In this document: positions 1 through 6,818 of the stretch, one piece after another
How positions within the stretch are numbered: the stretch's first letter is position 1
How the letters are laid out: every line of letters begins with the position of its first letter
Assembly (NCBI GenBank): GCA_035464675.1
Contig: DATHSA010000076.1
Location: 1 to 20,546, forward strand
Length of the DNA stretch: 20,546 nucleotides
DNA from: JAUYIV01 sp035464675
GTDB taxonomy: Bacteria; Actinomycetota; Acidimicrobiia; Spongiisociales; UBA11373
Reading direction: 5' to 3'
Made by a program: the position numbers and the translations under genes
Notes under the pieces: generated by a model
The model's input: only the letters and a program-made list of their open reading frames with translations
Databases searched by the model: none
What the model was told of the DNA's origin: nothing

Positions 1-56
1 GGGAGCACACGGTCGCCATCACCGCATCGGGCCCCCAGGTGCTGACGCTGCCGTAG
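1..56 (+). CDS. map: C-terminal end of type I methionine aminopeptidase (partial)
   Basis: The window opens inside a gene whose last 17 codons start at position 3 and end at the TAG at 54-56. The residues read EHTVAITASGPQVLTLP, which matches the C-terminal strand of type I methionine aminopeptidases (Glu-His-Thr-[VI] followed by a Gly-Pro-x-[VI]-Leu-Thr end). The family removes the initiator methionine from new proteins using a dinuclear metal centre, and this glutamate region lies next to that centre. The context supports the call, because map normally sits just before infA-rpmJ-rpsM in actinobacterial ribosomal clusters. Only the tail is visible, so the identification rests on a short match plus synteny. 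Confidence 0.72.
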   Translation, partial: EHTVAITASGPQVLTLP

Positions 57-156
57 CCCTACCGGCGCCAACGAGACGGGCCACGGACGCTCGCGATCCC
101 TCGAGTTTGCGCCACGTCCACAGGGGGTAGTCCCGTCCCCCCACGAAAGGGCATCA

Positions 157-276
157 TGTCCGATCATCGCGCTCGTGCTGGCGGCAGTCCTCTGCTTCGC
201 CGTGCTTCGCAACGACGACGGCGACGTGCAGATCGACATCGGCAATCCGACACCGACCAGCCAGCAGAGCGGATGA
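157..276 (+). CDS. Small single-helix membrane peptide frame, start unresolved
   Basis: This 39-codon frame ends at TGA 274-276 and has strong coding character, with nearly every third base G or C. It reads as a hydrophobic helix (PIIALVLAAVLCFAVLR) followed by an acidic and then polar tail ending in Thr/Ser/Gln. There is no ATG in frame. The only good start, ATG 156 behind a GAAAGG ribosome-binding site (145-150), is one base out of frame. It may be a small membrane protein with a one-base insertion near its start, an assembly error, or a shorter GTG start at 175. Its stop overlaps an ATG at 273. I do not recognise the family. Confidence 0.4.
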   Translation, partial: CPIIALVLAAVLCFAVLRNDDGDVQIDIGNPTPTSQQSG

Positions 277-431
277 ACGAGGCCCGCACCCGACGCGTGG
301 TCGTTCCCCTCGCGGGGCGGCGACGGCATGCGCGTCGGGAGTCACAATCTCTTCGCCTTACACCGGTCGCCGAGGTCATCGAGCTGCCGAGGGGACGAAC
401 CCTGCCGCCGGAGCCACCCGAAGCCGCTTAG
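273..431 (+). CDS. Small arginine-rich hypothetical protein
   Basis: A 52-residue frame starts with an ATG that overlaps the TGA of the preceding small frame (ATGA, 273-276), a layout typical of translational coupling. The N-terminal half is very basic (RTRRVVVPLAGRRRHARR) and the C-terminal half is Pro/Glu-rich, ending PPEPPEAA. GC at the third position is only moderately raised, so coding status is weaker than for the frame before it. No known motif is recognised. The frame stops 49 bases before the DtxR-type regulator. It could be a real small nucleic-acid-binding or membrane-associated partner of the upstream peptide, or chance. Confidence 0.3.
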   Translation: MNEARTRRVVVPLAGRRRHARRESQSLRLTPVAEVIELPRGRTLPPEPPEAA

Positions 432-443
432 CGACCGGGGCGG

Positions 444-480
444 TACCCTCGGATCATGTCGACACAGATCGCAGTCTGAC
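444..480 (+). promoter_or_regulatory. Leaderless-type promoter and 7-codon leader frame before the DtxR-like gene
   Basis: TACCCT (444-449) fits an actinobacterial -10 (TANNNT) and lies 6 nt before ATG 456, the geometry of a leaderless transcript. That ATG opens a 7-codon frame (MSTQIAV) ending at TGA 477-479, one base before the GTG at 481 that begins the regulator in a different frame. Either the peptide is a coupled leader with re-initiation at 481, or the true start is 456 and a small indel separates it from the gene. No clear -35 is visible. Confidence 0.4.
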
Positions 481-1167
481 GTGGCGAAGACGCAGCCCGC
501 CCCCGGGCCGGACGCCACCACCGAGAGTGAGGAGATGTACCTCATCCACGTGGCGATGGCGGTCGAAGACGGTCACGACCCCGTCCCCGTGCCCCATCTC
601 GCCTCTGCGCTCTCCGTGTCGAAGGTCGCCGCCAACGAGATGATCAAGAAGCTCGAGGTGCGCGGCCTGGTCACCTATACCCCTTATCGCGGCGTCCGGC
701 TCACTCCTGGCGGTGATGCGATCGCCCGAACGATCCTGAGGCGCCGCAGGTTGTGGGCGCTGTTCCTCTCCGAGCATCTCGGCCTCACCCCCTCTGCGGC
801 CGATGCGGTCGCGTGCGAGTTCGAACACGTCACACCATCCGAGGTCGCAGGCCGCCTCGCCTCGTTCCTCGGCGACCCGACGGTGGGTCCGTCGGGCAAG
901 CCGATCCCGAGCGACGAAGGTGGCTTCCTCGTCCTGGCGCGTGAGGTGCCCTTGCCGGAGTTGACGGTCGGGCACGGCGGCATCGTCGCCCGTGGCCCGG
1001 GCGAAGCAGCGACCAGGTCGTTTCTCGCCGAGGAGGGGATCGTCGAGGGCGCCGGCATCACCCTCCTCGCGGTCGGCGACGACGGGGGCTGCCTGGTCGG
1101 CACCACAGACGGGGCGGTGCATCTGTCGTCGGCGCTCGCCTCAGCCGTGCTGGTGACGCCGGTCTAG
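481..1167 (+). CDS. DtxR/IdeR-family iron-dependent transcriptional regulator
   Basis: 228 residues from GTG 481; ATG 535 is a shorter alternative. The domain order is that of long DtxR/IdeR proteins: an N-terminal winged helix (about 17-80), a metal-binding dimerisation domain (about 81-145, with ACEFEHVTPSEVAGRL and GKPIP) and a C-terminal SH3-like/FeoA domain (about 158-228). These proteins repress iron uptake genes when Fe(II) is bound. By eye, the DtxR primary site (Met10, Cys102, Glu105, His106) is kept here as M19, C112, E115 and H116. The ancillary-site residues His79, Glu83 and His98 appear replaced by Arg/Ala/Ala-type residues in RRRRLWALFL and AADAVAC. The presence of Cys rather than Glu favours iron over manganese. 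The gene converges on the next one, and their stop codons share CTAG. Start uncertain; family confident. Confidence 0.88.
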   Translation: MAKTQPAPGPDATTESEEMYLIHVAMAVEDGHDPVPVPHLASALSVSKVAANEMIKKLEVRGLVTYTPYRGVRLTPGGDAIARTILRRRRLWALFLSEHLGLTPSAADAVACEFEHVTPSEVAGRLASFLGDPTVGPSGKPIPSDEGGFLVLAREVPLPELTVGHGGIVARGPGEAATRSFLAEEGIVEGAGITLLAVGDDGGCLVGTTDGAVHLSSALASAVLVTPV

Positions 1168-2450
1168 GTCTGCCCTCGCCCGATCCGGGGGCGAGCGGTC
1201 CCTTTCCCGCTGCGGCGAGGCACAGCACCGAGGATCATGGCACCGATCACGGCTGCCAGCGGGATGCTCCAGTGGATGACTCCATCGCGAGCCGTCAGGC
1301 CCCATACGGCCACGGCACCCGCCGATCCAGCGGCGAGGGTCACGCCTGCGGCAACCCAGCGTCGGGTTCGGGGCGGCGGGGTCGCGCCGATCCTCCACTC
1401 GTATCGGGCGAACACCGCGACGAGGAGCGCCAGGACGACGAGGAGCGCCGCGATCCACAGCGGTCGGGTGAGCCACCAGGCCGTCGTTCCGGGCTCGAGG
1501 CTGAAGACGACGCCGTCGAAGGCGTTGATGCCGCCTGCCGCGAGGAGTGACATCGCCGAGAGATGCCAGAGATAGATCGTCATGATCACCCCCGACAACG
1601 ATACGACGACGCGCCACGCTCGCGGTCGCGCCACGAGGCTCCGGGCTCGGCCGGCAGTCCCCCAGATGATTCCCGTCTGCACCACACCCAGCACGAGAAG
1701 TGCGGAAGTCGGAGGAGCGAAGTTGGTGACCGACTCGCCGGGCACTCCGAGCATGGCCACGGGGTAGAGGCCACTCCAGGTGATCCCGACGAGAACGCCG
1801 AGGGCGCCGGCAGCGACAGCCCATCCGGTGGCCGATGAGATACCGGGCCCCGCGTCACGGTCCGCCCACCAGTAGCCGATCTGATGGACGGTGGCCCACA
1901 CGAGCACAAAGTTCAGCCATCCGATGCCGGGCACCTCGCCGACGAACCGGGCGACGTCGACGGCGATCGCTGCTCCGGCCATGGCCGCCACACTCGCCGG
2001 CCCCCAGGCACGCCACCAGCGGTGGGTGACGGGCGCGGCTCCGGTGAGTGTCAGGTACACGGCGAGGAACCAGAGGGGGATCGTCGCCGACATCGAGGCC
2101 GATGAGACGAGCGCTGGATCGAGCATGAGCCTCAGGAGGACGATCAGGCCAACCCACACGAGGAGCAGGGGGGTGACCGGCGTCCACATCCGCCGTGTCC
2201 TAAGGGTTATCCACTCCCGCCGCCGCTGCTCTCCGGCGATCACAGATCGAAGGGCACGGGCATTGGCATACCCGCCGACGAGGAAGAACACCGGCATCAC
2301 CTGTACGAACCATGTGGCCCACGCCGCGTAGGGGACCCACTCGAGTGCACTCAAGAGGGAAATCTCGCCGTCCGGCTTGACCCAGATGGCGGCCACCAGC
2401 CAGTGGCCGAGGACGACGACCGTGATTGCCAGGACCCGCCAGAGGTCCAC
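1164..2450 (-). CDS. Acyltransferase family 3 (OafA-like) integral membrane protein
   Basis: At least 428 residues from GTG 2450, with about ten hydrophobic segments. The N-terminal part (DLWRVLAITVVVLGHW, then MPVFFLVGGYANARAL) matches acyltransferase-3 proteins, which move acyl groups onto cell-envelope sugars or lipids. The conserved His after LGH is in the expected place, and an IYLWHLS segment occurs later as in the family. The substrate cannot be read from sequence. The frame stays open upstream and encodes ANRNRVV directly before DLW, part of the usual N-terminal motif, so the true start is probably upstream of 2450. No in-frame ATG is visible there, and the nearby ATG at 2521 (minus strand) is out of frame. 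The last bases overlap the DtxR-like gene tail to tail at 1164-1167, with no terminator between. Confidence 0.82.
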   Translation of the reverse strand: MDLWRVLAITVVVLGHWLVAAIWVKPDGEISLLSALEWVPYAAWATWFVQVMPVFFLVGGYANARALRSVIAGEQRRREWITLRTRRMWTPVTPLLLVWVGLIVLLRLMLDPALVSSASMSATIPLWFLAVYLTLTGAAPVTHRWWRAWGPASVAAMAGAAIAVDVARFVGEVPGIGWLNFVLVWATVHQIGYWWADRDAGPGISSATGWAVAAGALGVLVGITWSGLYPVAMLGVPGESVTNFAPPTSALLVLGVVQTGIIWGTAGRARSLVARPRAWRVVVSLSGVIMTIYLWHLSAMSLLAAGGINAFDGVVFSLEPGTTAWWLTRPLWIAALLVVLALLVAVFARYEWRIGATPPPRTRRWVAAGVTLAAGSAGAVAVWGLTARDGVIHWSIPLAAVIGAMILGAVPRRSGKGTARPRIGRGQT

Positions 2451-2683
2451 GACCCTGTTGCGGTTGGCCGGCGTTGCTTCGGCGGACGTCGCAGTCGTGG
2501 CGAAGTAGGTCCGCGTGCCATCCTCCAGAGCCGTGGATGCAACGCTACGTGGAAATGGGGGAGCGCGGGGCCGTTGGGGTCATCCGATCGGTTCGCGTGA
2601 CGCCGGTACCAGGGCACCCTTCGGGGGTGACCGTATCGCACAGGCCGGTGCGTCCATGCGCCTCGCCCGTCGCTGTGCGCGGG

Positions 2684-3076
2684 TCAGGAGTGGAGCAGGA
2701 AGCGATTGCCGTCGCGATCGACGAATTCGGCATCGAGATCACCGGTGTCCCCGGGCCGGTCACCGTCCCCGTAGTCGTGCATGACGATGTCCCTCGTGAA
2801 CTCGACACCGCGGGCCTTCAGCTCCGACACCGTCGCTCGGATGTCCTCGGCAGTGAAGACCAGCCCGGACGAAATGCCGATCCTGGGGTCGTCCGGGCCC
2901 GGGGCGTACAAGCCGATCTCGGTCTCGGCGCCCGGAGGGAGGGTGAACACCATCCGATCGCCGTCGTCCCCCCGCCAGTCGGCGACGATGTCGAATCCGA
3001 GGGCATCGACGAAGAACTCGATGGCACGCTCGAGGTCGGATACGAACACCGTGGCCACCTGTAACCGACTGATCAA
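2684..3076 (-). CDS. VOC-family (glyoxalase/bleomycin-resistance fold) protein
   Basis: 130 residues. I chose the TTG start at 3076 because a GGGAGG ribosome-binding site lies 5 nt upstream and the family normally begins right at this point (ISRLQVATVFVSDLERAIEFF). The protein has two paired beta-alpha-beta-beta-beta modules: VATVFVSDLERAIEFFVDALGF at the start, and the end DAEFVDRDGNRFLLHS typical of VOC proteins. Members include glyoxalases, dioxygenases and antibiotic-binding proteins, so the reaction is not predictable. The gene is divergent from the ribosomal-protein operon that starts at 3389 and shares its upstream region. It may be co-transcribed with the acyltransferase downstream, 230 bases away. 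Confidence 0.8.
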   Translation of the reverse strand: MISRLQVATVFVSDLERAIEFFVDALGFDIVADWRGDDGDRMVFTLPPGAETEIGLYAPGPDDPRIGISSGLVFTAEDIRATVSELKARGVEFTRDIVMHDYGDGDRPGDTGDLDAEFVDRDGNRFLLHS

Positions 3077-3146
3077 TGGATCCTCCCGAGTGATCGGCCG
3101 ATTCTGCCGTCGATCGGACCGACCGTGCCAGTCGGCGTGAAGCGCC

Positions 3147-3174
3147 CGGGCAACGGGAAACGGGCAACGGGCAA
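3147..3174 (+). repeat. Heptamer repeat element, class A, single arm (4 units)
   Basis: Four exact-length 7-bp units in tandem (CGGGCAA, CGGGAAA, CGGGCAA, CGGGCAA) lie in the divergent gap between the VOC gene and rpmJ. This is the same unit family as the elements at 9220-9275, 12305-12369 and 19861-19931. No opposite arm is seen close by. Confidence 0.8.
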
Positions 3175-3187
3175 CGGAATTCCGGGT

Positions 3188-3216
3188 TTGTCTCACCCCC
3201 GCACCCGCGGTACTCT
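3188..3216 (+). promoter_or_regulatory. Promoter for the rpmJ-rplQ operon
   Basis: TTGTCT (3188-3193) and TACTCT (3211-3216) are separated by exactly 17 bp, fitting the housekeeping actinobacterial promoter consensus. Transcription would start near 3223, giving an rpmJ leader of about 165 nt. This is the only good -35/-10 pair seen between the class A repeat and rpmJ. Confidence 0.6.
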
Positions 3217-3224
3217 TCTCGTCC

Positions 3225-3238
3225 GGCCCTTCGGGGCC
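3225..3238 (+). other. UUCG-tetraloop hairpin in the rpmJ leader
   Basis: GGCCC-TTCG-GGGCC forms a 5-bp stem capped by a very stable C(UUCG)G tetraloop at the predicted 5' end of the ribosomal-protein transcript. It could stabilise the mRNA or take part in feedback control. The rest of the leader (3239-3388) shows no infA-like frame and no other strong structure. Confidence 0.5.
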
Positions 3239-3388
3239 CATTTGGTGTGTTTACAGGTACTGGACAGCATTGCCGATTCAGGACCGCTGACGACTGACCG
3301 GACGGTGTCCGTCGTCGGGACCCCGGAAGCCCACCCGCTGGGTATGCCACGTGCCCGACGACGCCGCCACACAGGAGAGATGAGGACC

Positions 3389-3502
3389 GTGAAGGTACGC
3401 CCGAGTGCCAAGAAGATGTGCGAGAAATGCCGCATCATCCGTCGGCGCGGGCGCGTCTGGGTCATCTGCTCCAACCCGCGTCACAAGCAGCGGCAGGGGT
3501 GA
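3389..3502 (+). CDS. rpmJ: 50S ribosomal protein L36
   Basis: 37 residues beginning MKVRPSAKKMCEKC, the standard L36 start, with GTG as start codon and AGGAG at 3373-3377 upstream. An in-frame ATG at 3380 would add three residues but leaves too little room for a ribosome-binding site. Cys11, Cys14, Cys27 and His32 form the zinc ribbon of the C+ type of L36, so this is the zinc-dependent form. The protein sits in the 50S subunit near the L7/L12 stalk base. It is the first gene of the operon here; rpsM begins 3 nt after its stop. The gene usually follows infA, which is absent upstream. Confidence 0.96.
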   Translation: MKVRPSAKKMCEKCRIIRRRGRVWVICSNPRHKQRQG

Positions 3503-3505
3503 GAG

Positions 3506-3883
3506 ATGGCGAGAATCGCCGGAGTCGACCTCCCGCGTGACAAGCGGGTCGAGGTAGGCCTCACATACATCTTCGGGGTGGGCCACAGTGCGGCACGCGA
3601 GACGTGCGCCGACCTGGGGATCGACCTCGACACCAAGATCCGTGATCTCACCGACGACGAGGTCACGAAGATCCGCCAGTACATCGACGCCAACTTCCGC
3701 GTGGAGGGAGACCTCCGTCGCGAGGTGGCCCAGAACATCAAGCGCAAGGTCGAGATCGGGAGCTACCAGGGCCAGCGCCATCGGCGCGGCCTCCCGGTTC
3801 GCGGCCAGCGCACGCACACCAACGCCCGCACCCGGAAGGGCCCCCGGAAGGCCATCGCGGGCAAGAAGAAGGTCACGAAGTAG
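3506..3883 (+). CDS. rpsM: 30S ribosomal protein S13
   Basis: 125 residues starting MARIAGVDLPRDKRVEVGLTYI, a near-perfect S13 N-terminus, with a helix-two-turn-helix region in the middle and the conserved end RGQRTHTNARTRKGPRKAI followed by a lysine-rich tail. S13 sits in the head of the 30S subunit, contacts L5 in the B1b bridge, and its basic tail reaches the P-site tRNA. The length is normal for Actinobacteria. The start is an ATG 3 nt after the rpmJ stop, so translation is probably coupled. Confidence 0.98.
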   Translation: MARIAGVDLPRDKRVEVGLTYIFGVGHSAARETCADLGIDLDTKIRDLTDDEVTKIRQYIDANFRVEGDLRREVAQNIKRKVEIGSYQGQRHRRGLPVRGQRTHTNARTRKGPRKAIAGKKKVTK

Positions 3884-3898
3884 CGAGGAGTCGATCCG

Positions 3899-4288
3899 TT
3901 GGCCGACAAGAAGAAGCCGGTGCGCCGCCGGGAGCGGCGAAACATCCTCCACGGTGAGGCGCACATCACGGCATCCTTCAACAACACGATCATCAACATC
4001 ACCGACCTCGAGGGCAACACCATCGTGTGGACTTCGGGGGGCACCGTGGGGTTCAAGGGTTCCCGCAAGTCCACCCCCTATGCCGCACAGGTCGCCGCCG
4101 AGCAGGCGGCCCGTCGTGCCGGCGAGTTCGGAATGCGAAAGGTGGATGTGATCGTGCGCGGGTCGGGCTCCGGCCGTGACACCGCCATTCGAACCCTGCA
4201 GACCATGGGCATGGAGGTCACGGGCGTCAGGGATGTGACGCCGATGCCCCACAACGGCGTTCGTCTCAAGAAGCGGCGGGGCAGCTGA
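3899..4288 (+). CDS. rpsK: 30S ribosomal protein S11
   Basis: 129 residues. The start is a TTG at 3899 behind a GAGGAG ribosome-binding site (3885-3890); no in-frame ATG exists nearby and the protein from here (MADKKKPVRRRERRNI) has the expected S11 basic tail. The core motifs HGEAHITASFNNTIINITD, FKGSRKSTPYAAQ and VTPMPHNGVRLKKRR are diagnostic. S11 lines the mRNA exit channel on the 30S platform. Its TGA overlaps the ATG of rpsD (TGATG), which suggests stop-start coupling. Confidence 0.97.
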   Translation: MADKKKPVRRRERRNILHGEAHITASFNNTIINITDLEGNTIVWTSGGTVGFKGSRKSTPYAAQVAAEQAARRAGEFGMRKVDVIVRGSGSGRDTAIRTLQTMGMEVTGVRDVTPMPHNGVRLKKRRGS

Positions 4289-4914
4289 TGGCGCGATACA
4301 CCGGTCCTGTCTGCAAGCTGTGCCGTCGCGAGCGCACCAAGCTCTTCCTCAAGGGGGCGCGTTGCGAGTCGAGCAAGTGTGCCGTCGAGCGCAAGCCGTA
4401 CCCGCCGGGCGAGCACGGCCGCGGCCGCATCCGTGAGACCCAGTACCTCATCCAGCTGCGCGAGAAGCAGAAGGCGCGCCGGATCTACGGAGTGCTGGAG
4501 AAGCAGTTCCGCAACTACTACAAGGAGGCCGCCCGCCAGCAGGGCATCACGGGCGAGAACCTCCTGCGCATCCTGGAGAGCCGGCTCGACAACGTCGTAT
4601 ACCGCTCCAGGTTCGCCGAGTCCCGGTCCCAGGCCCGTCAGCTCGTCTCGCACGGGCATTTCCGGGTGAACGGCCGGCGCGTGACCATCCCGTCGTACCG
4701 GGTACGCCCGGGCGATGTGATCACGCTCAAGGACCGCAGCAAGGAGATGATCGTCGTCCAGCACTCCATCGATACGTCGGGCCAGCGCAGCCCCGTGGAA
4801 TGGATGGACGTCGATGTCGATGCCCGCAAGATCACCATCACCAGCCTCCCGAGCCGGGTGCAGATCGACACCCAGGTTCAGGAGCAGCTGATCGTCGAGC
4901 TGTACTCGAAGTAA
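4288..4914 (+). CDS. rpsD: 30S ribosomal protein S4 (zinc-binding form)
   Basis: 208 residues starting MARYTGPVCKLCRRE. Cys9, Cys12, Cys26 and Cys31 make the N-terminal zinc site of C+ S4 proteins, unlike many actinobacterial S4 copies that lack it. The S4 RNA-binding domain spans about 98-160 (SRLDNVVYRSRFAESRSQARQLVSHGHFRVNG). S4 is a primary 16S rRNA binder and nucleates 30S assembly; in some bacteria it also represses its own operon. The start overlaps the rpsK stop by one base. rpoA follows after 10 nt. Confidence 0.98.
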   Translation: MARYTGPVCKLCRRERTKLFLKGARCESSKCAVERKPYPPGEHGRGRIRETQYLIQLREKQKARRIYGVLEKQFRNYYKEAARQQGITGENLLRILESRLDNVVYRSRFAESRSQARQLVSHGHFRVNGRRVTIPSYRVRPGDVITLKDRSKEMIVVQHSIDTSGQRSPVEWMDVDVDARKITITSLPSRVQIDTQVQEQLIVELYSK

Positions 4915-4924
4915 GGGGCCCCCC

Positions 4925-5875
4925 GTGTTGATCACTCAGCGTCCGCAGATCGATGAAGAGGCCGTCTCAGACGACCGTTCCCGGTTCATCGTCGAGCCAC
5001 TCGAACCCGGGTTCGGTTACACGCTCGGCAACACCCTGCGCCGCACGCTGTTGGCGCGCATCCCCGGTGCAGCCATCACCAGCGTCCGGATCGAAGGTGT
5101 CCAGCACGAGTTCAGCACGGTGCCCGGCGTCACCGAGGACGTGGTCGACATCATCCTCAATCTCAAGGGTGTCGTCCTGCGCATCGAGGTCGACGGGCCG
5201 CAGACGCTGTACCTGACCGCCAAGGGCAAGGGCGACGTCACCGCCGGGGACATCAAAGTCCCCGCCGGCGTCGAGGTCGTCAACCCCGACCATCACATCG
5301 CCTCGCTGTCGTCGTCCGGCAAGCTCGAGATCGAGATGGCGGCCGAGCGCGGTGTCGGCTACCGCAGTGCCGAGAAGAACAATCGCGGCGAGGGGATAGG
5401 GGTCATCCCCATCGACTCCATCTTCTCTCCGGTTCGCAAGGTGGCCTATACGGTCGGAAGCACTCAGGTGGGCCAGATGACGAACTTCGACAAGTTGGTG
5501 CTCGACGTGAGCACCGACGGTTCGGTGAGCCCGCGGGACGCGATCTCGTCGGCCGGCAAGACCCTCAACGAGCTGATGGGCCTCTTCGCCGACGTCGGTG
5601 AGGGGCAGGGCCTCGAGCTCGACGAGATGGTCACGGCCGAGTCCACATCCCCGGATCTCGATCTCCCCATCGAGGCACTCGACCTGTCCGAGCGTCCCCG
5701 CAATTGCCTGCGCCGGGCGCAGATCCAGACCGTGGGGGAACTGGTGTTGAAGACGGAGGAGGACCTTCTCAACATCACCAACTTCGGGCAGAAGAGCCTC
5801 GAGGAGGTCGCCGCCAAGCTCGACGAGCTGGGCCTGTCGCTGGCATCGGCGACGGATCAGGAGGTCACCGCCTGA
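4925..5875 (+). CDS. rpoA: DNA-directed RNA polymerase subunit alpha
   Basis: 316 residues from GTG 4925, with purine-rich AAGGGG just upstream across the rpsD stop. The N-terminal domain (about 1-230) has the assembly motif LEPGFGYTLGNTLRRTLL. The C-terminal domain (about 248-310) has the helix-hairpin-helix core with ERPRNCLRRAQIQTVGEL, keeping the arginine (E. coli Arg265) and Asn-Cys-Leu that contact UP-element DNA and activators. Alpha dimerises to start RNA polymerase assembly. The length is normal. Its TGA overlaps the ATG of rplQ. Confidence 0.98.
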   Translation: MLITQRPQIDEEAVSDDRSRFIVEPLEPGFGYTLGNTLRRTLLARIPGAAITSVRIEGVQHEFSTVPGVTEDVVDIILNLKGVVLRIEVDGPQTLYLTAKGKGDVTAGDIKVPAGVEVVNPDHHIASLSSSGKLEIEMAAERGVGYRSAEKNNRGEGIGVIPIDSIFSPVRKVAYTVGSTQVGQMTNFDKLVLDVSTDGSVSPRDAISSAGKTLNELMGLFADVGEGQGLELDEMVTAESTSPDLDLPIEALDLSERPRNCLRRAQIQTVGELVLKTEEDLLNITNFGQKSLEEVAAKLDELGLSLASATDQEVTA

Positions 5876-6225
5876 TGCCCCGTCCCAAGCGGGGGCGCCG
5901 TCTCGGAGGCGACGCCACCCACCAGCGCCACATACTCAGCAACCTCGCCAAGGAGCTGATCTGGGACGAACGCGTCACGACAACGGTCGCCAAGGCGAAG
6001 ATGCTCCGCCCCTACGCCGAGAAGCTGATCACCAAGGCGCGCACCGGCAGTCTCCACGCGCGACGCCTCGTGCTGAAGGACATCGAGGACACCGAGGTCG
6101 TGACACGCCTCTTCGACGAGGTCGCACCGCGGTATTCCGAGCGTCCCGGCGGGTATCTCCGGATCGTCAAACTCGGCACCCGGCGCGGAGACGGCGCCGA
6201 GATGGCCGTAGTCGAGTTGGTGTAG
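5875..6225 (+). CDS. rplQ: 50S ribosomal protein L17
   Basis: 116 residues: MPRPKRGRRLGGDATHQRHIL, then NLAKELIWDERVTTTVAKAKMLRPYAEKLI, the standard L17 signature, without the long acidic or alanine-rich tail seen in some Actinobacteria. L17 lies near the polypeptide exit tunnel of the 50S subunit. It is the last recognisable gene of the operon; no terminator hairpin with a T run follows it, and the next gene starts 13 bases on. In most actinobacterial genomes truA comes next, but here it is about 6.9 kb away. Confidence 0.97.
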   Translation: MPRPKRGRRLGGDATHQRHILSNLAKELIWDERVTTTVAKAKMLRPYAEKLITKARTGSLHARRLVLKDIEDTEVVTRLFDEVAPRYSERPGGYLRIVKLGTRRGDGAEMAVVELV

Positions 6226-6238
6226 CGCCAACCGAGCG

Positions 6239-6802
6239 ATGGGAGACCCCGAACCGCGTCAGGCTCCCGCCGCCACAGAGTCCCCGCCCCCGGAGGGCCG
6301 GTCCGTCGGGTTCCAGGCCGACACCGTGCGGATCTTTCCCGTGTCGATGGTCGTCATCGGCCTGATGCTCCTCGGCGGCTTCATCGTCGCCGCGACCTCG
6401 ATGGTCGCCGCGGTGGTCGCCTCCGACGGACACAGCATGCCCGACCTCGACCAGTTGGCCCTTCCGGCGGGAGCCGAGATCGTGGACACCCATGCCACGT
6501 GCGACGCCAACGAGTGCGACGGATACGGGATGGCGGTGAGCCGCGAGGACACCTCCCCCGCGGGGCTGATCGAGTTGATCGAGTCCCGGCTCCGCTCGAT
6601 CGGATGGTCCGTTCGCGACTGCGGGGCCGACGAGGTCTGCATGCGGCGCGACGATCTGGCGGTCCGCCTCCGACCGTGGACCGCCGTCGAAGGCACCGAG
6701 GCCGCTGCGATGCGCGTCGCCCTGGCCGAGCGCGGTGTCGATCAGTCCGCTCTGGTCTATGTCCTCTTCCACCGCTGCGGTGGCCTGCATCCGTGTCCGT
6801 GA
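6239..6802 (+). CDS. Single-pass membrane protein with three local cysteine pairs
   Basis: 187 residues of unknown family. Visible parts are a proline-rich cytoplasmic N-terminus (1-30), one hydrophobic helix (about 33-61, PVSMVVIGLMLLGGFIVAAT) and a soluble domain probably outside the cell. That domain holds six cysteines in close pairs: C88/C93, C128/C134 and C180/C186, spaced 5-6 residues apart, which suggests three small disulfide loops. The start ATG at 6239 has only a weak ribosome-binding site, so translation may depend on read-through from rplQ 13 bases upstream. It occupies the place usually held by truA. No catalytic motif is seen. Confidence 0.68.
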   Translation: MGDPEPRQAPAATESPPPEGRSVGFQADTVRIFPVSMVVIGLMLLGGFIVAATSMVAAVVASDGHSMPDLDQLALPAGAEIVDTHATCDANECDGYGMAVSREDTSPAGLIELIESRLRSIGWSVRDCGADEVCMRRDDLAVRLRPWTAVEGTEAAAMRVALAERGVDQSALVYVLFHRCGGLHPCP

Positions 6803-6818
6803 GAGCAGTATCCATTCC

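Noticed and set aside
156..431. One 91-residue protein from ATG 156
   Set aside because: Its first 39 codons are an arginine-rich shadow of the strongly coding hydrophobic frame at 157. Only the part from ATG 273 was kept, as a low-confidence small gene.
2615..2629. Hairpin CACCC-TTCGG-GGGTG as a terminator for the VOC gene
   Set aside because: A 5-bp stem without T run, 55 bases past the stop, is too weak to claim in such GC-rich DNA.
3217..3388. infA hidden in the rpmJ leader
   Set aside because: The frames here encode no OB-fold IF-1 motif, and the frame joined to rpmJ is arginine-rich leader sequence without a start signal.
3380..3502. rpmJ starting at ATG 3380
   Set aside because: Only 2 nt separate AGGAG from this ATG, and L36 proteins start with MKVRPS, which fits GTG 3389.
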